Source: Gerris lacustris (taxonomy: Eukaryota; Arthropoda; Insecta; Hemiptera; Gerridae). Taken from it: DNA of 64,000 nucleotides. Position numbers and translations under genes: made by a program. The notes beneath the pieces were generated by a model. It was given only the letters and a program-made list of their open reading frames with translations, did not search any database and was not told where the DNA came from. Of the stretch, positions 1-10,813 are shown one piece after another. How positions within the stretch are numbered: position 1 is the first letter of the stretch; each line of letters begins with the position of its first letter. The DNA lies in contig OX578282.1 in assembly GCA_951217055.1 (NCBI GenBank), forward strand, positions 70,399,092-70,463,091, read 5' to 3'.

Positions 1-112
1 CCTCCAACCATCTCTAACCACCTCCAATTATCTCTAACCACCTCCAACCATCTCTAACAGCCTCTAACAACCACCTCTAACTAGCTCTAGTTTTCTAATC
101 CACCTCTAGCCA
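1..112. repeat. CCTCYAACCA minisatellite
   Basis: Degenerate tandem copies of a 10-bp motif (CCTCCAACCA, tCTCTAACCA) with a 20-bp higher-order unit run into the left edge of the window, so its full length is unknown. No coding potential is seen. The next 500 bp (113-600) are plain AT-rich DNA in which I see no gene. Confidence 0.75.
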
Positions 113-707
113 CCTCGAATACGTTTCCTACCGAGAAATTTAAAAACTCCCTCAATCAAGTAAACAAAATATTATTAAAAAAACGTAAGTTTAAAAGTTT
201 AAAGCGTATGAAAAATCGTATGATGTCCTCGGAAAACAATATAAGCCTGAGTCTTACTTCTAAGATTAGGTATCCTCGTTAAACTTTGAATAGCGAATGA
301 AGCATCAATTATTAATAGCGAAGGTAAAAAGTCTGTCTGTATGTTACAGAATACTTATCCAATAATCACCGACTTCAATGAACTCGGTGCCTTTTGATAA
401 AATTGAACACTGAACAAATGTACACTACTCACGTAAGTTACCCATAGGGCTATAACAGGGCACACAAGGTTGTAGAAACCTACTGTCACTTGCTAATATT
501 AAAATTGGGCTCATTAAATAAAAATAAAGAAAAACAACTGTTACAGCAGGGTCCGTCTCCATCCATCCAGCTTTCTCCACAAATTGATTTTTAGTTGTTA
601 TTATTATTTACATCTAGAGTATCTCTTAAATATTGTAAATAAATAAAAGAAAGACGGAAGTGAGAAGGGACCCCACCGTGCGGATGAGATAAGGAACAAG
701 CAGGTAC

Positions 708-990
708 CGGAGAATGAAGGTCCTCTCGGGTCGAAGCGGACGCGATGTTCTCCTTGCGCCTCCGCCACCGCCATCAAGTCCGAGAAGAACCTGTGTCTCT
801 TGAGAGCGAGTTCGTCTCGTCCTACCGGAGTGGCCGGCGGCTCGTTCAGGCCGCCCGTCTCCTCCTCGTCCTCGTCTTCAGTCGGTTCCGGCGGTAAGGC
901 CGTCGTGTCCACTCTAAGCTCGCCGGTCCTCCCTGGAGGCGGCTGGGCCGGTGGCTCCGGGTCGCGGCCCCCACAGCAGCACAGCTTCAT
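708..990 (-). CDS. First coding exon of an unidentified acidic, Cys/Pro-rich protein (partial gene)
   Basis: I do not recognise this gene. On the minus strand an ATG at 990-988 opens about 94 codons that end at a good donor (exon base 708, intron starting GTACCT at 707). The start MKLCCCGG has three adjacent cysteines, typical of palmitoylated N-termini (inference). It continues with a Pro-rich stretch, an acidic run (EDEDEEE) and a better-folded-looking end containing KRHRFFSDLM and EHRVRFDPRGP, which looks like the start of a conserved domain. The exon lies in a GC-rich island, as first exons often do. The next exon would be at lower coordinates and no convincing one is seen before base 1, so the gene leaves the window. 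The opposite strand is also open across this stretch, but it is low-complexity Ser/Pro and I treat it as a shadow. Coding status is likely; function is unknown. Confidence 0.5.
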
Positions 991-1300
991 CCCGGTCTCA
1001 TCGTTCCACGTGCGACACCCTCTCACCGCCGCGCCCCCGGATCACTGCCCGCCCCGTCTACCCTCCTCCCCCGCGCAGGCCCCGTCCTCCCCCTACTACC
1101 ACGAGCCGCCTACCTCCAGTAGCCTCCCCGCTCCGGTCTCTTCCACGTCGACCCTCGGCAGACAAGACACTCGACTTCCGTACTGTCCCGCCGTCACCAC
1201 GGTAATTCCAGTCTACCCGACACCGCAGGTATACGAGGAGCTGGACACTCCGGACACAATGCGTGACATCGATTTGCCATGGCGATTATCGTCTGTAAAA
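991..1300. promoter_or_regulatory. GC/CpG-rich promoter-like island upstream of the minus-strand exon
   Basis: Sharp GC- and CpG-rich patch in otherwise AT-rich DNA, directly upstream (minus-strand sense) of the unidentified first exon. It probably holds its 5' UTR and promoter. No TATA box was recognised. Confidence 0.4.
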
Positions 1301-1494
1301 TTATTATCCCGACAAGTACACTTGCGTAGATATACAAGAGGAGGTCTGAACCCAAACTTATTGCTTCTCGACCCGTAGGTGCATAACCAAGAAAATTAAG
1401 CGTTATAAACTCTCGTCAAGTACTTGCCAGCAAGTTACTAAAAGGGTTTCTTCGGTCATAACAATACATAAGTACATTATTTTTTTGCGTTTTG

Positions 1495-2130
1495 TTTTAA
1501 TTTTTTGGGGGGTAAAATAGCCGCCATTTTGGAAACACGATATATTTTTGTGAACGAAATTTCAATACCTTTAAAATGACACCCAACTTCGAATTTTCAG
1601 ATTACAAATAAATTGGGGCTCCATAGTTACGGCCCCCTAAAATTTCTAAAATTTCACTTTTTTTCAGATCAACTCCCGGAAATTTCATTGGACCACAGAG
1701 ATATATATTTATTATTTTTGCCCTTTTTTAGGACCTATCCTAATGGGGTAGTGCAGAAGGGGTATACAGTATGGGTTTGTTTCAATTTTTTTTTTGGGGG
1801 GGGGGGTAAAATGGCCGCCATTTTGGAAACGCGATATTTATTTGTAATTTACATTTCAATACCTTTGAAATGACACACAACTTGAAAATTACGAAAATAT
1901 AAAATATTGCGATCTATTCGCAATTGATCGCAGATCGCAGCAATTTGGAGTGTTTAAGTGTGCAATATTTTTTCTGTTTTTGGGCAAAAAAAGTTTAACT
2001 TGTATACCAAATTTTAAGTCTATAGCTTCAGTAGGTCGGGAGATATAGTCCAAGATGCGACGGACGGACGGACTACTAAAACCATATAAGGGTTTCTAGG
2101 ATGACTTCGGAACCCTAAAAAGGTGGCAAA
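1495..2130. repeat. Degenerate 294-bp duplicated repeat (transposon-derived)
   Basis: A block containing a G run followed by GGTAAAATRGCCGCCATTTT occurs at about 1505 and again 294 bp later at about 1800, with similar flanks (CAATACCTTTRAAATGACAC). It ends in a region with GACGGACGGAC that also occurs near 6880, so it belongs to a dispersed family. No intact protein is seen. The following 2130-3650 holds further short repeat pieces (a GGCCGCCTAGGGCGGC patch near 2190) and no gene. Confidence 0.5.
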
Positions 2131-3654
2131 TATTTAATGGGTTACCCTCCCTATATGCAGGGCCGTTTCTACCATTAGGCAAGACTAGGCGGCCGCCTAG
2201 GGCGGCAAAATTTAGGGGGCGGCAAAAAATTATTTGCAATTAAACGGCGAAAAAATTTTAAAAAGTAGGATAAAAAAAGAAGCGATGTTATTATGAATAG
2301 AAATAATAGATTTTTTTGCATGTATAATGTATATTATGTAGATAGATAAATAAAACAATTATTTGAGTAGAAATAATAATATAAAATGTAGGATGACTAG
2401 ACGAAAAGAATTACTTTATTACAGTTTTGTTAAGGTTATTTTATCTAATCTGATGTGAGTATGAATTAGCTTTACTAGATAAGAAAATCTGTTCCTTAAA
2501 CTTAACTAGTCATACCTACATCCATCTCTGTCCATTGTCTTTGTTGTAATATATGTATTTCGTATTTCTCTTTCTCTCCTAACCCCCCTCCCCCTTATAT
2601 TACCTTTCATACCATCTATTTATTTATTTTCTAACTCTTTTCTATTCTTACAAATTTCTCCTCCCTTTATTTATAGCTGATACCTTTTCTACCCTTCCCT
2701 TAATTATTGAATTTTTATCTCCTTATCAATAAAAATATCAAGCTCGGTACTATTATAGGTATTTGATTTAAATGTTTATTGCACTGTCATAAACACATAG
2801 GTAATTATAAACATAAACCCGGTATTTACAAAATTACCGGCCTTTTTCTCAAGAAACAAATTCTCAATTTGTTGGGTAAAAGTAAATGTAATAATGTGAA
2901 CTTAACAAATAGGTTAAAATGCCGGCCCTTAAACCGAATTTTAAGGGGGCCACCATGAAAGTGAAGAATCCGAAACAGAAGAAAATTATGAACAGGATTT
3001 ACTCACGTATATTTGGGCAGTGTGTTTTTTTTGCACTGTCTTTTCTAAGTAAATTTTCCAAGCTCTCCACGGTGTAAATTTTTTATTATATAAAAAGTAC
3101 AAAATAAATTATTTTAATGTTTGAATCATTGTTGCTTCCGATCTTACCGAATTAACTGAAGCTATTTGATCGTTCTGAAGAACGAACACTTTTCATGTCT
3201 CCGATTTAAAAAATTCCAATACAGAAATCCGTTGCACACACCAAGAAAATTCATGGTTCGAGTCTGTCTTTCCAAAATTTTGCGAACAAATTTGTATGGT
3301 GTGTCGAAAGTCACCCGCAAATAACCCCATCTTCAAATAACCGTCTTCGTTATTATATTCAACCAAATTGATACTTTTATTAATGTAAAATATCAAATTA
3401 ATTTTTACAGGGGGAGTTCCGTCTATTCTATTCTAATAAAATGTTTGTCCATGAATTCTCGCATAAAAAGATTTTCGGTGGTATTGTAATCGGCTGAGGA
3501 ACTGCAGATAAAAAAAAATGCACAATGAAAGTGAAAACTTGGTAAATCAAATTTCTATTCTTATAACACGACTACTTCTTATTACACTTGTGGAAAATTG
3601 ACTTTTTAAAAAAAGTGTTTTACATTAATGTAATTTACTCTTTAAAATATTAAA

Positions 3655-3915
3655 TAAAAAAATCACAGGGGAGTACTTGCGTCCAGGAACTTTTTAGGGT
3701 TTCGATGATGATTAAGCATACCCGTTATGATGATTTTTTTCTTTGACCTCAGGGGTCCCAAGTACGATCCCCCGGGCGGTCACAATGTTTTTTATAGGTA
3801 ATAACCACAAGGTAAATTACATTTTTTCAGGAAATTTTCATCGCCCCACCATAAGGTATTACCATGAATTATTTCAAAATTTTAGGACCAGCCGTTATAC
3901 AGTGGGGATTTTCTT
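3655..3915 (+). repeat. Dispersed repeat, copy 1 (B-box-like GATCCCCCGG core)
   Basis: Matches the reverse complement of about 23600-23892 over roughly 250 bp: ordered blocks are the TACTTGCG start, TTAAGCATRCCCGTTATG, the GATCCCCCGG block, GGTAATAACNAC, and CACCATAAGGTATNACCATG. The block GTTCGATCCCCCGG in copy 2 resembles a pol III B box, so a SINE origin is possible, but no A box is convincing. No protein is supported. Confidence 0.55.
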
Positions 3916-4570
3916 TGGATATATTGTAGCTCATAAAACTAAAGAAGATTGCAAAAAATCATATACCTACATTTTATTTGTAAATGAAGTAAAATATTAT
4001 GAACAGAGCTTGTTTAATGATAGATTTGTTTTATTGTTTAACTTAAGGACAAAGCTACATTATACTTCCGTATATAAAGGTGATAATATCACTTAATCTG
4101 ATTAACTATCAAGACATTGGAATATATACACATTAAAGTAATATATTTCACGAAAAAGTTTGTTTACATTTAGCTTATAGAACTGATAATCCTGTTATCA
4201 TTATTCGTAGGCATACTAAAACTTATCTGTACTTTCCTCGGGAAGTTCTCATCGCTCCGGAAGGTTCATTAACAGTTCAGAACCACTCAGTTAACTTACT
4301 AAGTTTCCTGTTTATATAAGTTCCAGTCGACATGAATCAACTCTAATAAAGTTTCCTATTTAACAAAAACAAATCACTTTTGTTTTAAACAAATTAAATT
4401 TCAGGCTAAAAAAAAATCCAAATAAACTAGGCAGGCATATTTCAAGCTAACATAGAAAACCATTCAATTTTTAAGTTTTTGGTAGTTTTCATACTACGGA
4501 AAGTTAAATTTTAATTTAAATCGAATTATAATTATTATTAACTACGGGAAACAGACAGTGAAAAATATAC

Positions 4571-4642
4571 TCCTGTGCCGGGATTTGAACCACGGGCCTC
4601 TATATTTCCAGTATAGCGCTCTTCCATCTAAGCTACGCAGGA
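4571..4642 (-). tRNA. tRNA-like pseudogene, anticodon GGA position (copy 1)
   Basis: The reverse complement folds as a cloverleaf: a 7-bp acceptor with one mismatch, D stem GCTT/GAGC, a perfect 5-bp anticodon stem (CTATA/TATAG) around loop CTGGAAA (GGA at 34-36), a short 5-nt variable region and a TTCAAAT T-loop. The T stem has two mismatches. GGA would decode serine, yet real tRNA-Ser has a long variable arm that is absent here. It is embedded in a repeat element, so I call it a tRNA-derived pseudogene rather than a working tRNA. Confidence 0.5.
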
Positions 4643-4917
4643 GAATGATTTTTCACTACCGTAATCGATAACTAGTCCCGAATCCAAGCTTTCAATATTC
4701 ATATACATTTAGACAGTCAATATTTATGACATTAGAACTAAACCAGAATTAACGCTTATAATTATAAAGTACTCAATTAGTACCTGTACCTTGTACAATC
4801 AATTCGAAATTCAATTTTTAAGTTTTTGGTAGTTTTCATACTACGGAAAGTTAAATTTTAATTTAAATCAAATTATAATTATTATTAACTACGGGAAACA
4901 GACAGTGAAAAATACAC

Positions 4918-4989
4918 TCCTGTGCCGGGATTTGAACCACGGGCCTCTATATTTCCAGTATAGCGCTCTTCCATCTAAGCTACGCAGGA
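4918..4989 (-). tRNA. tRNA-like pseudogene, anticodon GGA position (copy 2)
   Basis: Identical in arrangement to the copy 347 bp to the left, with the same cloverleaf and the same T-stem mismatches. The shared defects show that the tandem duplication happened after the tRNA had already decayed or changed role. Confidence 0.5.
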
Positions 4990-5649
4990 GAATGATTTTT
5001 CACTACCGTAATCGATAACTAGTCCCGAATCCAAGCTTTCAATATTCATATACATTTAGTCAGTCAATATTTATGACATTAGAACTAAACCAGAATTAAC
5101 GCTTATAATTATAAAGTACTCAATTAGTACCTGTACCTTGTACAATCAATTCGAAATTCAATTTTTAAGTTTTTGGTAGTTTTCATACTACGGAAAGTTA
5201 AATTTTAATTTAAATCAAATTATAATTATTATTAACTACGGGAAACAGACAGTGAAAAAATATAGAGGCCCGTGGTTCAAATCCCGGCACAGGAGTGTAT
5301 TTTTCACTGTCTGTTTCCCGTAGTTAATAATAATTATAATTTGATTTAAAATAGAAAACCATAAATATAAGAGTTGTACAAGTTACTTATACGATGAATA
5401 CAGTTATTGTTGGAATGCATCAAGTATTTAAGTCCGGGTTTAGACTGAGAAGTTAAGTTTGGTCGTGAGACAATAAGACAAAGTAACTTAGATGCCAACT
5501 TACTTAACTTCTACTTACAGAGACAAACTTGTCTCTCCTTTCTTTCTTTCACAAATATCAAAGTAAAACATAAAAATAATATTTTAACACTTTCTCTAAC
5601 ACTTCACAGCACTTCGAAACTAAGCAATCGCCGCCTTCTTACTTTCGAC

Positions 5650-5690
5650 TTAACCCTAGAACGGCTTATTGGGGTCCCACAGACCCCATA
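5650..5690 (+). mobile_element. piggyBac-like terminus (TTAA + CCCTAGAACGG)
   Basis: TTAA is followed directly by CCCTAGAACGG and by a subterminal palindrome GGGGTCCCACAGACCCC; a similar palindrome (GGGGTCCAATAGACCCC) lies near 5840. TTAA target and CCCTAGA start are characteristic of piggyBac ends. The opposite end was not found, so this is a solo end or an eroded element. 5900-6980 is AT-rich with repeat pieces and no gene. Confidence 0.35.
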
Positions 5691-7042
5691 CAAATTATAC
5701 TTAAGTTTTTTGTTTTATTTGTATTTCTCTAAACCTAGACTCCCTTCTAATTTACCTTTGAACCTTTCAGTGTAAATACTGATAACAATACCTATGTTAT
5801 TAGTTTCAGTTTTCTTTCAGTATTCATTAGAATTAGAGTTGGGGTCCAATAGACCCCAATGTGGCATTTACGTAATTGTTTTATATACCACTGTTAACTG
5901 ACTTATTTTTTTATTGTATTAAAAAAGTTATTTTATATTTTTTTTCTTTTTGGGCTGTTAAAATGTTTAAGACTGTCAAAAGTTCCAAAATAAAATGTTT
6001 ATTACTATTAGTAGACGTATATAACTTCATTTAAGTTGAAGGTTTAGTGGATCACAGTAAGGATTTAAGGCCAAAAATGCTTAACTTTGACAGAGTATGC
6101 AAGAAAATCTATAATTTTTATTTCTGTTTTCTGTAAAACAACTCTTAATATATATAAATAAAAAATATTAACCCAATCTAACTAACACAAAATTATATAT
6201 ATATATTTTTTTAAAATACAATTTTTTCTAAAAAAAAAAAAGCTTGATGAAAATATATATGTATACTATTTAATTTTAAAATCCTTATTTGTTTTGATCA
6301 AAATTAAATGGTATTTTTAGTATGACAAATTATAATTACTAATATATAAATAATTGAAAAAGAAAATGTTTAAGGGTCTGATATTCTCAAAACACACTCT
6401 GATAAAGTATTTTTTTGCCACTGAACCGGACTACAACCATAGCAAAACATCGAAAAGACCATAATTATAAAAAAAAAACGTATTTTGTCAATAAAAAATA
6501 AAATAATATTTTTTTCAAAAAGTGGTATCTTTACTTTTGGTCGAAGAATGTTCAGGAATTATTTCAGATTTTTTGCACTTCACATAAGCGAGATACACGT
6601 TTCACACCCGCTTCAAACTCGCCTACGCTCGCCCTATCAAAGTTATAACCTAAGAATTATATATTTTTGTAATCAGCTCGACGTACCCTTTCATATGATA
6701 CCCCTCCTCACGGTGTCGAAAAAAAATTAAAAATTTTTAACCCTAAGTTTTTTTACCCTAATTTTTTTGAAATATATTTGTTTAAGTCGCTATATTTTTA
6801 AAATATGTGGGTAGGTACAAGACACATACATGCCAAATTTCAAAGTGATCGGACGAAAGGTGTAGTCGTGAGAGCAGGCGACATGGACGGACGGACAGAC
6901 ACACGCAGGAAAATATATAAGGGTCCTTGGTTTTGCCTGCGGACCCTAAATATAATAATATAGTTATAAATTTATAATATAGTAGTCAAATTGTCACCTA
7001 ACAATTTGTATAAAAAGAAATTGAATTCTGAATTGAAAAAAA

Positions 7043-7196
7043 GTAGTTACGTATTAATAAGTAGTTATGTATTAATAAGTAGTTACGTATTAATAAGTAG
7101 TTATGTATTAATAAGTAGTTACGTATTAATAAGTAGTTATGTATTAATAAGTAGTTACGTATTAATAAGTAGTTATGTATTAAGTAGTTATGTATT
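7043..7196. repeat. 18-bp tandem repeat (TTAATAAGTAGTTAYGTA)
   Basis: About eight units of TTAATAAGTAGTTAYGTA, alternating C and T at one site so that the true unit is 36 bp. The period divides by three, so long open frames appear by chance. No start context or conserved protein is seen. Confidence 0.85.
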
Positions 7197-7730
7197 TAAC
7201 ACCAATATATGAGATTCTCTTTTATCTCAGATTTCTCAATCCATAAAGTTCCGTTCTTTCAATAAAAGTAGACATTATGCAAACAAAACAAAACAAAAAA
7301 AAAAGATCAGTAAAGGGAAATAAAATGATTGAAATTAAACATTCAACAAGTTCTATATGAAAGGAAAATATGAGGTTTTCCCCGAGTAAAAACTGAGAAA
7401 CAGGATGGAGGGGGGGGGGGGTTCCTAGAACTCACTAAACAAACTCACCCAGATTGTAAAAAGGTTTTCATTCAAAGATTCTGAAGAGAGTCATGAATTA
7501 TTTGTCATCAATATTTAAGAATTAAGGAAACACAATAACATTTTGTGCAACATCAATGCATAATGCAATTTTGAATTTTAGATAACAACTATAAACAACA
7601 ATATTACACGACTTAATTTGGACATGGTCTAATTTTAACATTTATATTAACTAGTCATTATTTAAATAATATTTCGAAGAAAACAAAAAAAAAATCTTTA
7701 AATAGATAGAAGGAGTTGTCGTTGTTCGAT

Positions 7731-8150
7731 AAAATGCAACCAAATAGAAAAGAAGTTAAGAAGTTGTTTAATATATATAACAAGGCAGTCAAAATGCAAC
7801 CAAATAGAAAAGAAGTTAAGAAGTTGTTTAATATATATAACAAGGCAGTCAAAATGCAACCAAATAGAAAAGAAGTTAAGAAGTTGTTTAATATATATAA
7901 CAAGGCAATCCTAATGCAACCAAATAGAAAAGAAGTTAAGAAGTTGATTAATATATATAACAAGGCAATCCTAATGCAACTAAATAGAAAAGAAGTTAAG
8001 AAGTTGTTTAATATATATAAAAAGGCAGTCAAAATGCAACCAAATAGAAAAGAAGTTAAGAAGTTGTTTAATATATATAACAAGGCAATTCTAATGCAAG
8101 CAAAGGGTAAAGAAGTTAAGAAGTTGTTTTATACATATGACAAGGCAGAC
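7731..8150. repeat. 60-bp tandem repeat, seven units, open on both strands
   Basis: Exact 60-bp spacing at 7731, 7791, 7851, 7911, 7971, 8031 and 8091. Plus-strand reading gives a basic 20-residue unit (MQPNRKEVKKLFNIYNKAVK); minus-strand reading gives a hydrophobic unit (NNFLTSFLFGCI). The last unit is the most diverged. Because 60 is a multiple of three and the unit lacks stops, open frames on both strands are expected without selection. I found no flanking exon signals; a coding role cannot be excluded. Confidence 0.85.
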
Positions 8151-8214
8151 CGATGGAAAGTTATTGCTTTATTAAAAAGTTATCACCTCTCGACTTGAGG
8201 TCTCTGCAAACAGA

Positions 8215-8580
8215 TATTTTTTGCGCTTCATGGATGTGTTGTAGACAAGAACAAATCACACATAAAGAAGTACCAACAGAGATTCACTGGACAGGTCCTT
8301 ATTGATCAACAGATTCAAGAAGAAAAACAGTGTTGACATGAATAACACGTTAAGGAAACCAGATGAAGCGATAGGGATTAAGATTCTGAAGTGGAGCCCA
8401 CGCAGGGTGTCAGGAGCAGGATGATGAAAGGGACTTGGTGAAGAAGAGTGGGAAAGGAGGCTGAAAAAGTTTGGAAATTTTAGGGTGAATTTAGTAAAGA
8501 GTTATAGATCAGGATGAGTGGCGGATTCTCCTAGATGCTCTAAGCGCCCATAGGAACCACAGTTATTATGAAAGCAGTTA
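8215..8580 (+). pseudogene. LINE reverse-transcriptase C-terminal relic
   Basis: Broken plus-strand reading contains TLRKPDEAIGIKILKWSPRR followed, after stops, by a WERRLKKF-type stretch and WRILLDALSAHRNH. This resembles the C-terminal tail of RTE/CR1-type LINE proteins (R.P...W/ALC..R pattern), known from memory of the family. Several stops show that it is dead. 8580-9300 holds nothing recognisable. Confidence 0.35.
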
Positions 8581-9303
8581 GGCATATCATCGTAACGTTT
8601 ACCACCTGGTGTATCACATCCATATTTATGTATTATCCTGCAAAAGAGAGTTCATATTGACTGCAGCAAGGCTCTATAAGCTATATTCACGTAATAATTA
8701 AATAAATTGATTACAATACCTCTTTAAACAAAACCCAGACCATCCTACACGCACATTATTAAAATCTAAAAACAATGTACTTACCTCTCTAAGAGCTAAA
8801 GCTGCACTGATATATTTTCATTATATTCTAAATAATATATTGTTTATTATTGTCAATATAACTGAGTGTTACTTATTAAGAAATGTGTAAAGATATACAT
8901 GACAAGATTAATTTCACTAGACTTTATAAATACAGCCAATGCAGACAATCTATATCGGTAACTATTTCAAAACTTTTAATGTGAACCTACATGATTTGGA
9001 AAAGAAAAAACTTTTAAAATGATCTATGACCCAGCTAACATGGCAAATTATCTTATTAGATTGATAGATGATCAAGTAGCAACTGAAGACAATTATATTA
9101 GCTACGGGAGTGTCTAAAAAGACTATCTTAAAGGAATAACATGAGCTGCCAGTTCTAATCTGTTTCTCCCAAAGCATTAATGATAGCAATAAGCTGCATA
9201 GGTCCCTAACGTTTAACACATACATACCAAATGTCTGCCCCCTAGGATATGTAGTATACCTACAGTAGCATCTGTAGTATGCCTTCAGTATGATTTGTAA
9301 GGA

Positions 9304-9981
9304 ACTTTTTTACTTTAGCACCCCCTTGGTTCTAAACAATAGTCTGCCCGACAAAAGTCTTGGTTTGTGTGTTTGTCTGCCCAAGACATTGAGACTTCTG
9401 GGGCAGTTTTATTAAGCTATTTTATGACTGAGTCTTATCATATGTGAGATTAAATCTTTTACCAAAATCTGTAGTACAATGAGTTCTACAGTTTTCTCAG
9501 TGTATATTTAATATTCCTTTATCATAATAGTTAATTCATATTTTACGATTTTGGTAGTATTCATACTACGGAAAGATTAAATTTTAATTTAAATCAAATT
9601 ATAATTATTATTAACTACGGGAAACAGACAGAGAAAAATACACACCAGCGCCAGGATTTGAACCACTGGCCTCTATATTTCCTAGTATAGCGCTCTACCA
9701 ACACCTCTTCCCAGCGCTGGAGTGTATTTTTCTCTGTCTGTTTCCCGTAGTTAATAATAATTATAATTTGATTTAACATAATAGTTAATTAGACTAAGGG
9801 CTATTATCACATTTATACACACAAGTGTGATATTTCTTGGTCCCAAGGTAAATTGTACTAAATATCCCTTCGTCTTAATAGTAATTTATACTAAGGAATT
9901 TATACTACTCTGTTAATGTTCCTTTGTCTAAATAACTATTAAGACAAAAGGGATATAGGGGGGTGCTAAAGTAAAAAAGAA
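9304..9981. mobile_element. MITE with TTTTTTACTTTAGCACCCCC termini, carrying a nested hairpin element
   Basis: Left end ACTTTTTTACTTTAGCACCCC and right end GGGGTGCTAAAGTAAAAAAG are inverted repeats. The same termini bound 46186-46514, and a solo end is at about 32221-32240. The interior has repeated CCTTTGTCTAAATAACTATT-like motifs in both orientations. A tRNA-like hairpin element (9552-9775) is inserted inside. Confidence 0.65.
9552..9775. mobile_element. Foldback element with tRNA-like core
   Basis: Arms TTATTAACTACGGGAAACAG and its reverse complement bracket a tRNA-like core with T-loop TTCAAAT and anticodon-stem-like CTATA/TATAG, here with an extra base (CCTAG) beside the loop. Same family as the tandem units at 4462-5352, but with both arms present; it probably represents the more complete form. 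Confidence 0.65.
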
Positions 9982-9984
9982 CAA

Positions 9985-10405
9985 TTTGTAGCAAATCTGC
10001 AGTAGAATATAGAGCCAGTGTGACTGTGGGGCTATAGGCACCGGTCAGGTTTGCTATCAATGAATCAAGACGACACTGTGCTACGATGCTCTCACATCTA
10101 TGAATCAAAGGCGGAACAAGGCGAGGGTACCACCAAAAGGTTTCTCTGCCATGGTGCTCTGGTTTGTGTCTGTGAGTACTGAGTCATGGGTAATGACCCC
10201 ATGCATTGACACTATATGATTTACATGGCTCACTAATGATCACACCATATTAGCTTCAGGGGAACAATGTACAGAGGTATGATGTGTGAAATGGCTGCAA
10301 CTCTCAATTACAGGGCTAGTAATATGGGCCTAATTACTAGGTTCCAACAAGTGGTTTGTCCTACCTAGTAATAGTACTAGAACCATTTACTATTGCAGTT
10401 TATTT
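9985..10405 (+). repeat. Dispersed repeat, uninterrupted copy (empty site for the hAT at 21221)
   Basis: Colinear with 21045-22305: shared blocks are GGGGCTATAGGC, CATCYATGAATC, GAACANGGCRAG, GTATGATGTGTGAA and TACTAGAACC. A shorter piece is at 20575-20650. This copy lacks the 757-bp hAT and shows the pre-insertion arrangement. No coding potential. Confidence 0.6.
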
Positions 10406-10813
10406 CTGAGATACAGACTTAATGCTTACTAGTTCCCAGATTCTAGCATAGCTAGGTCCTATCATTGTATCTTCATTGATAATAACTCCCGATGCAATAT
10501 ATGGCATCAAGATCTACATCTTACTCTCAAAAATCAAACTTGTAATTCCAAATTAACCTTCAGAGTAAAGGTTACCATGTTTATTTATTTATTTAAATTT
10601 TAAAAGAGTCCTCTGACAGAGTCATAGGAGAGATGTTACTTTTATCTTAAAAGTAGAAATTGATGTCCTTTATCTTATTGCCTGGTAGTAACAAGACTAT
10701 TTCAGGGAGCTAAGGGTTGAGAAACTCCCTAATTAAAGCTTAAGCAGTTGAAATAAACTTATCAAAATATCAAACAGTTGTTTAGACTGATGAATATACT
10801 CACTTTTATACAC

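Larger units (their letters stand above)
4462..5352. repeat. Tandem 347-bp units carrying tRNA-like cores, ending in a palindrome
   Basis: Two near-identical 347-bp units (4462-4808, 4809-5155) and a third partial unit from 5156. Each holds an arm TTATTAACTACGGGAAACAG followed by a tRNA-like sequence. In the third unit the arm is followed by half of the tRNA-like sequence in opposite orientation and then by the reverse complement of the arm, giving a long palindrome (about 5195-5347). The same arm and core recur at 9552-9775. This is a foldback-type element that has picked up, or is built from, a tRNA gene. Confidence 0.7.

Noticed and set aside
800..1378. Long plus-strand frame, Ser/Pro/Arg-rich, opposite the unknown exon
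   Set aside because: Low-complexity composition typical of the antisense of a GC-rich coding exon; no splice or conserved features, while the minus strand has a start context and a donor.
4571..4642. Functional tRNA-Ser(GGA)
   Set aside because: Two T-stem mismatches, one acceptor mismatch, no long variable arm, and embedding in tandem repeat units argue against a working tRNA.
7658..8083. Minus-strand hydrophobic repeat protein
   Set aside because: It is the antisense reading of a 60-bp tandem repeat; open frames follow from period and composition.
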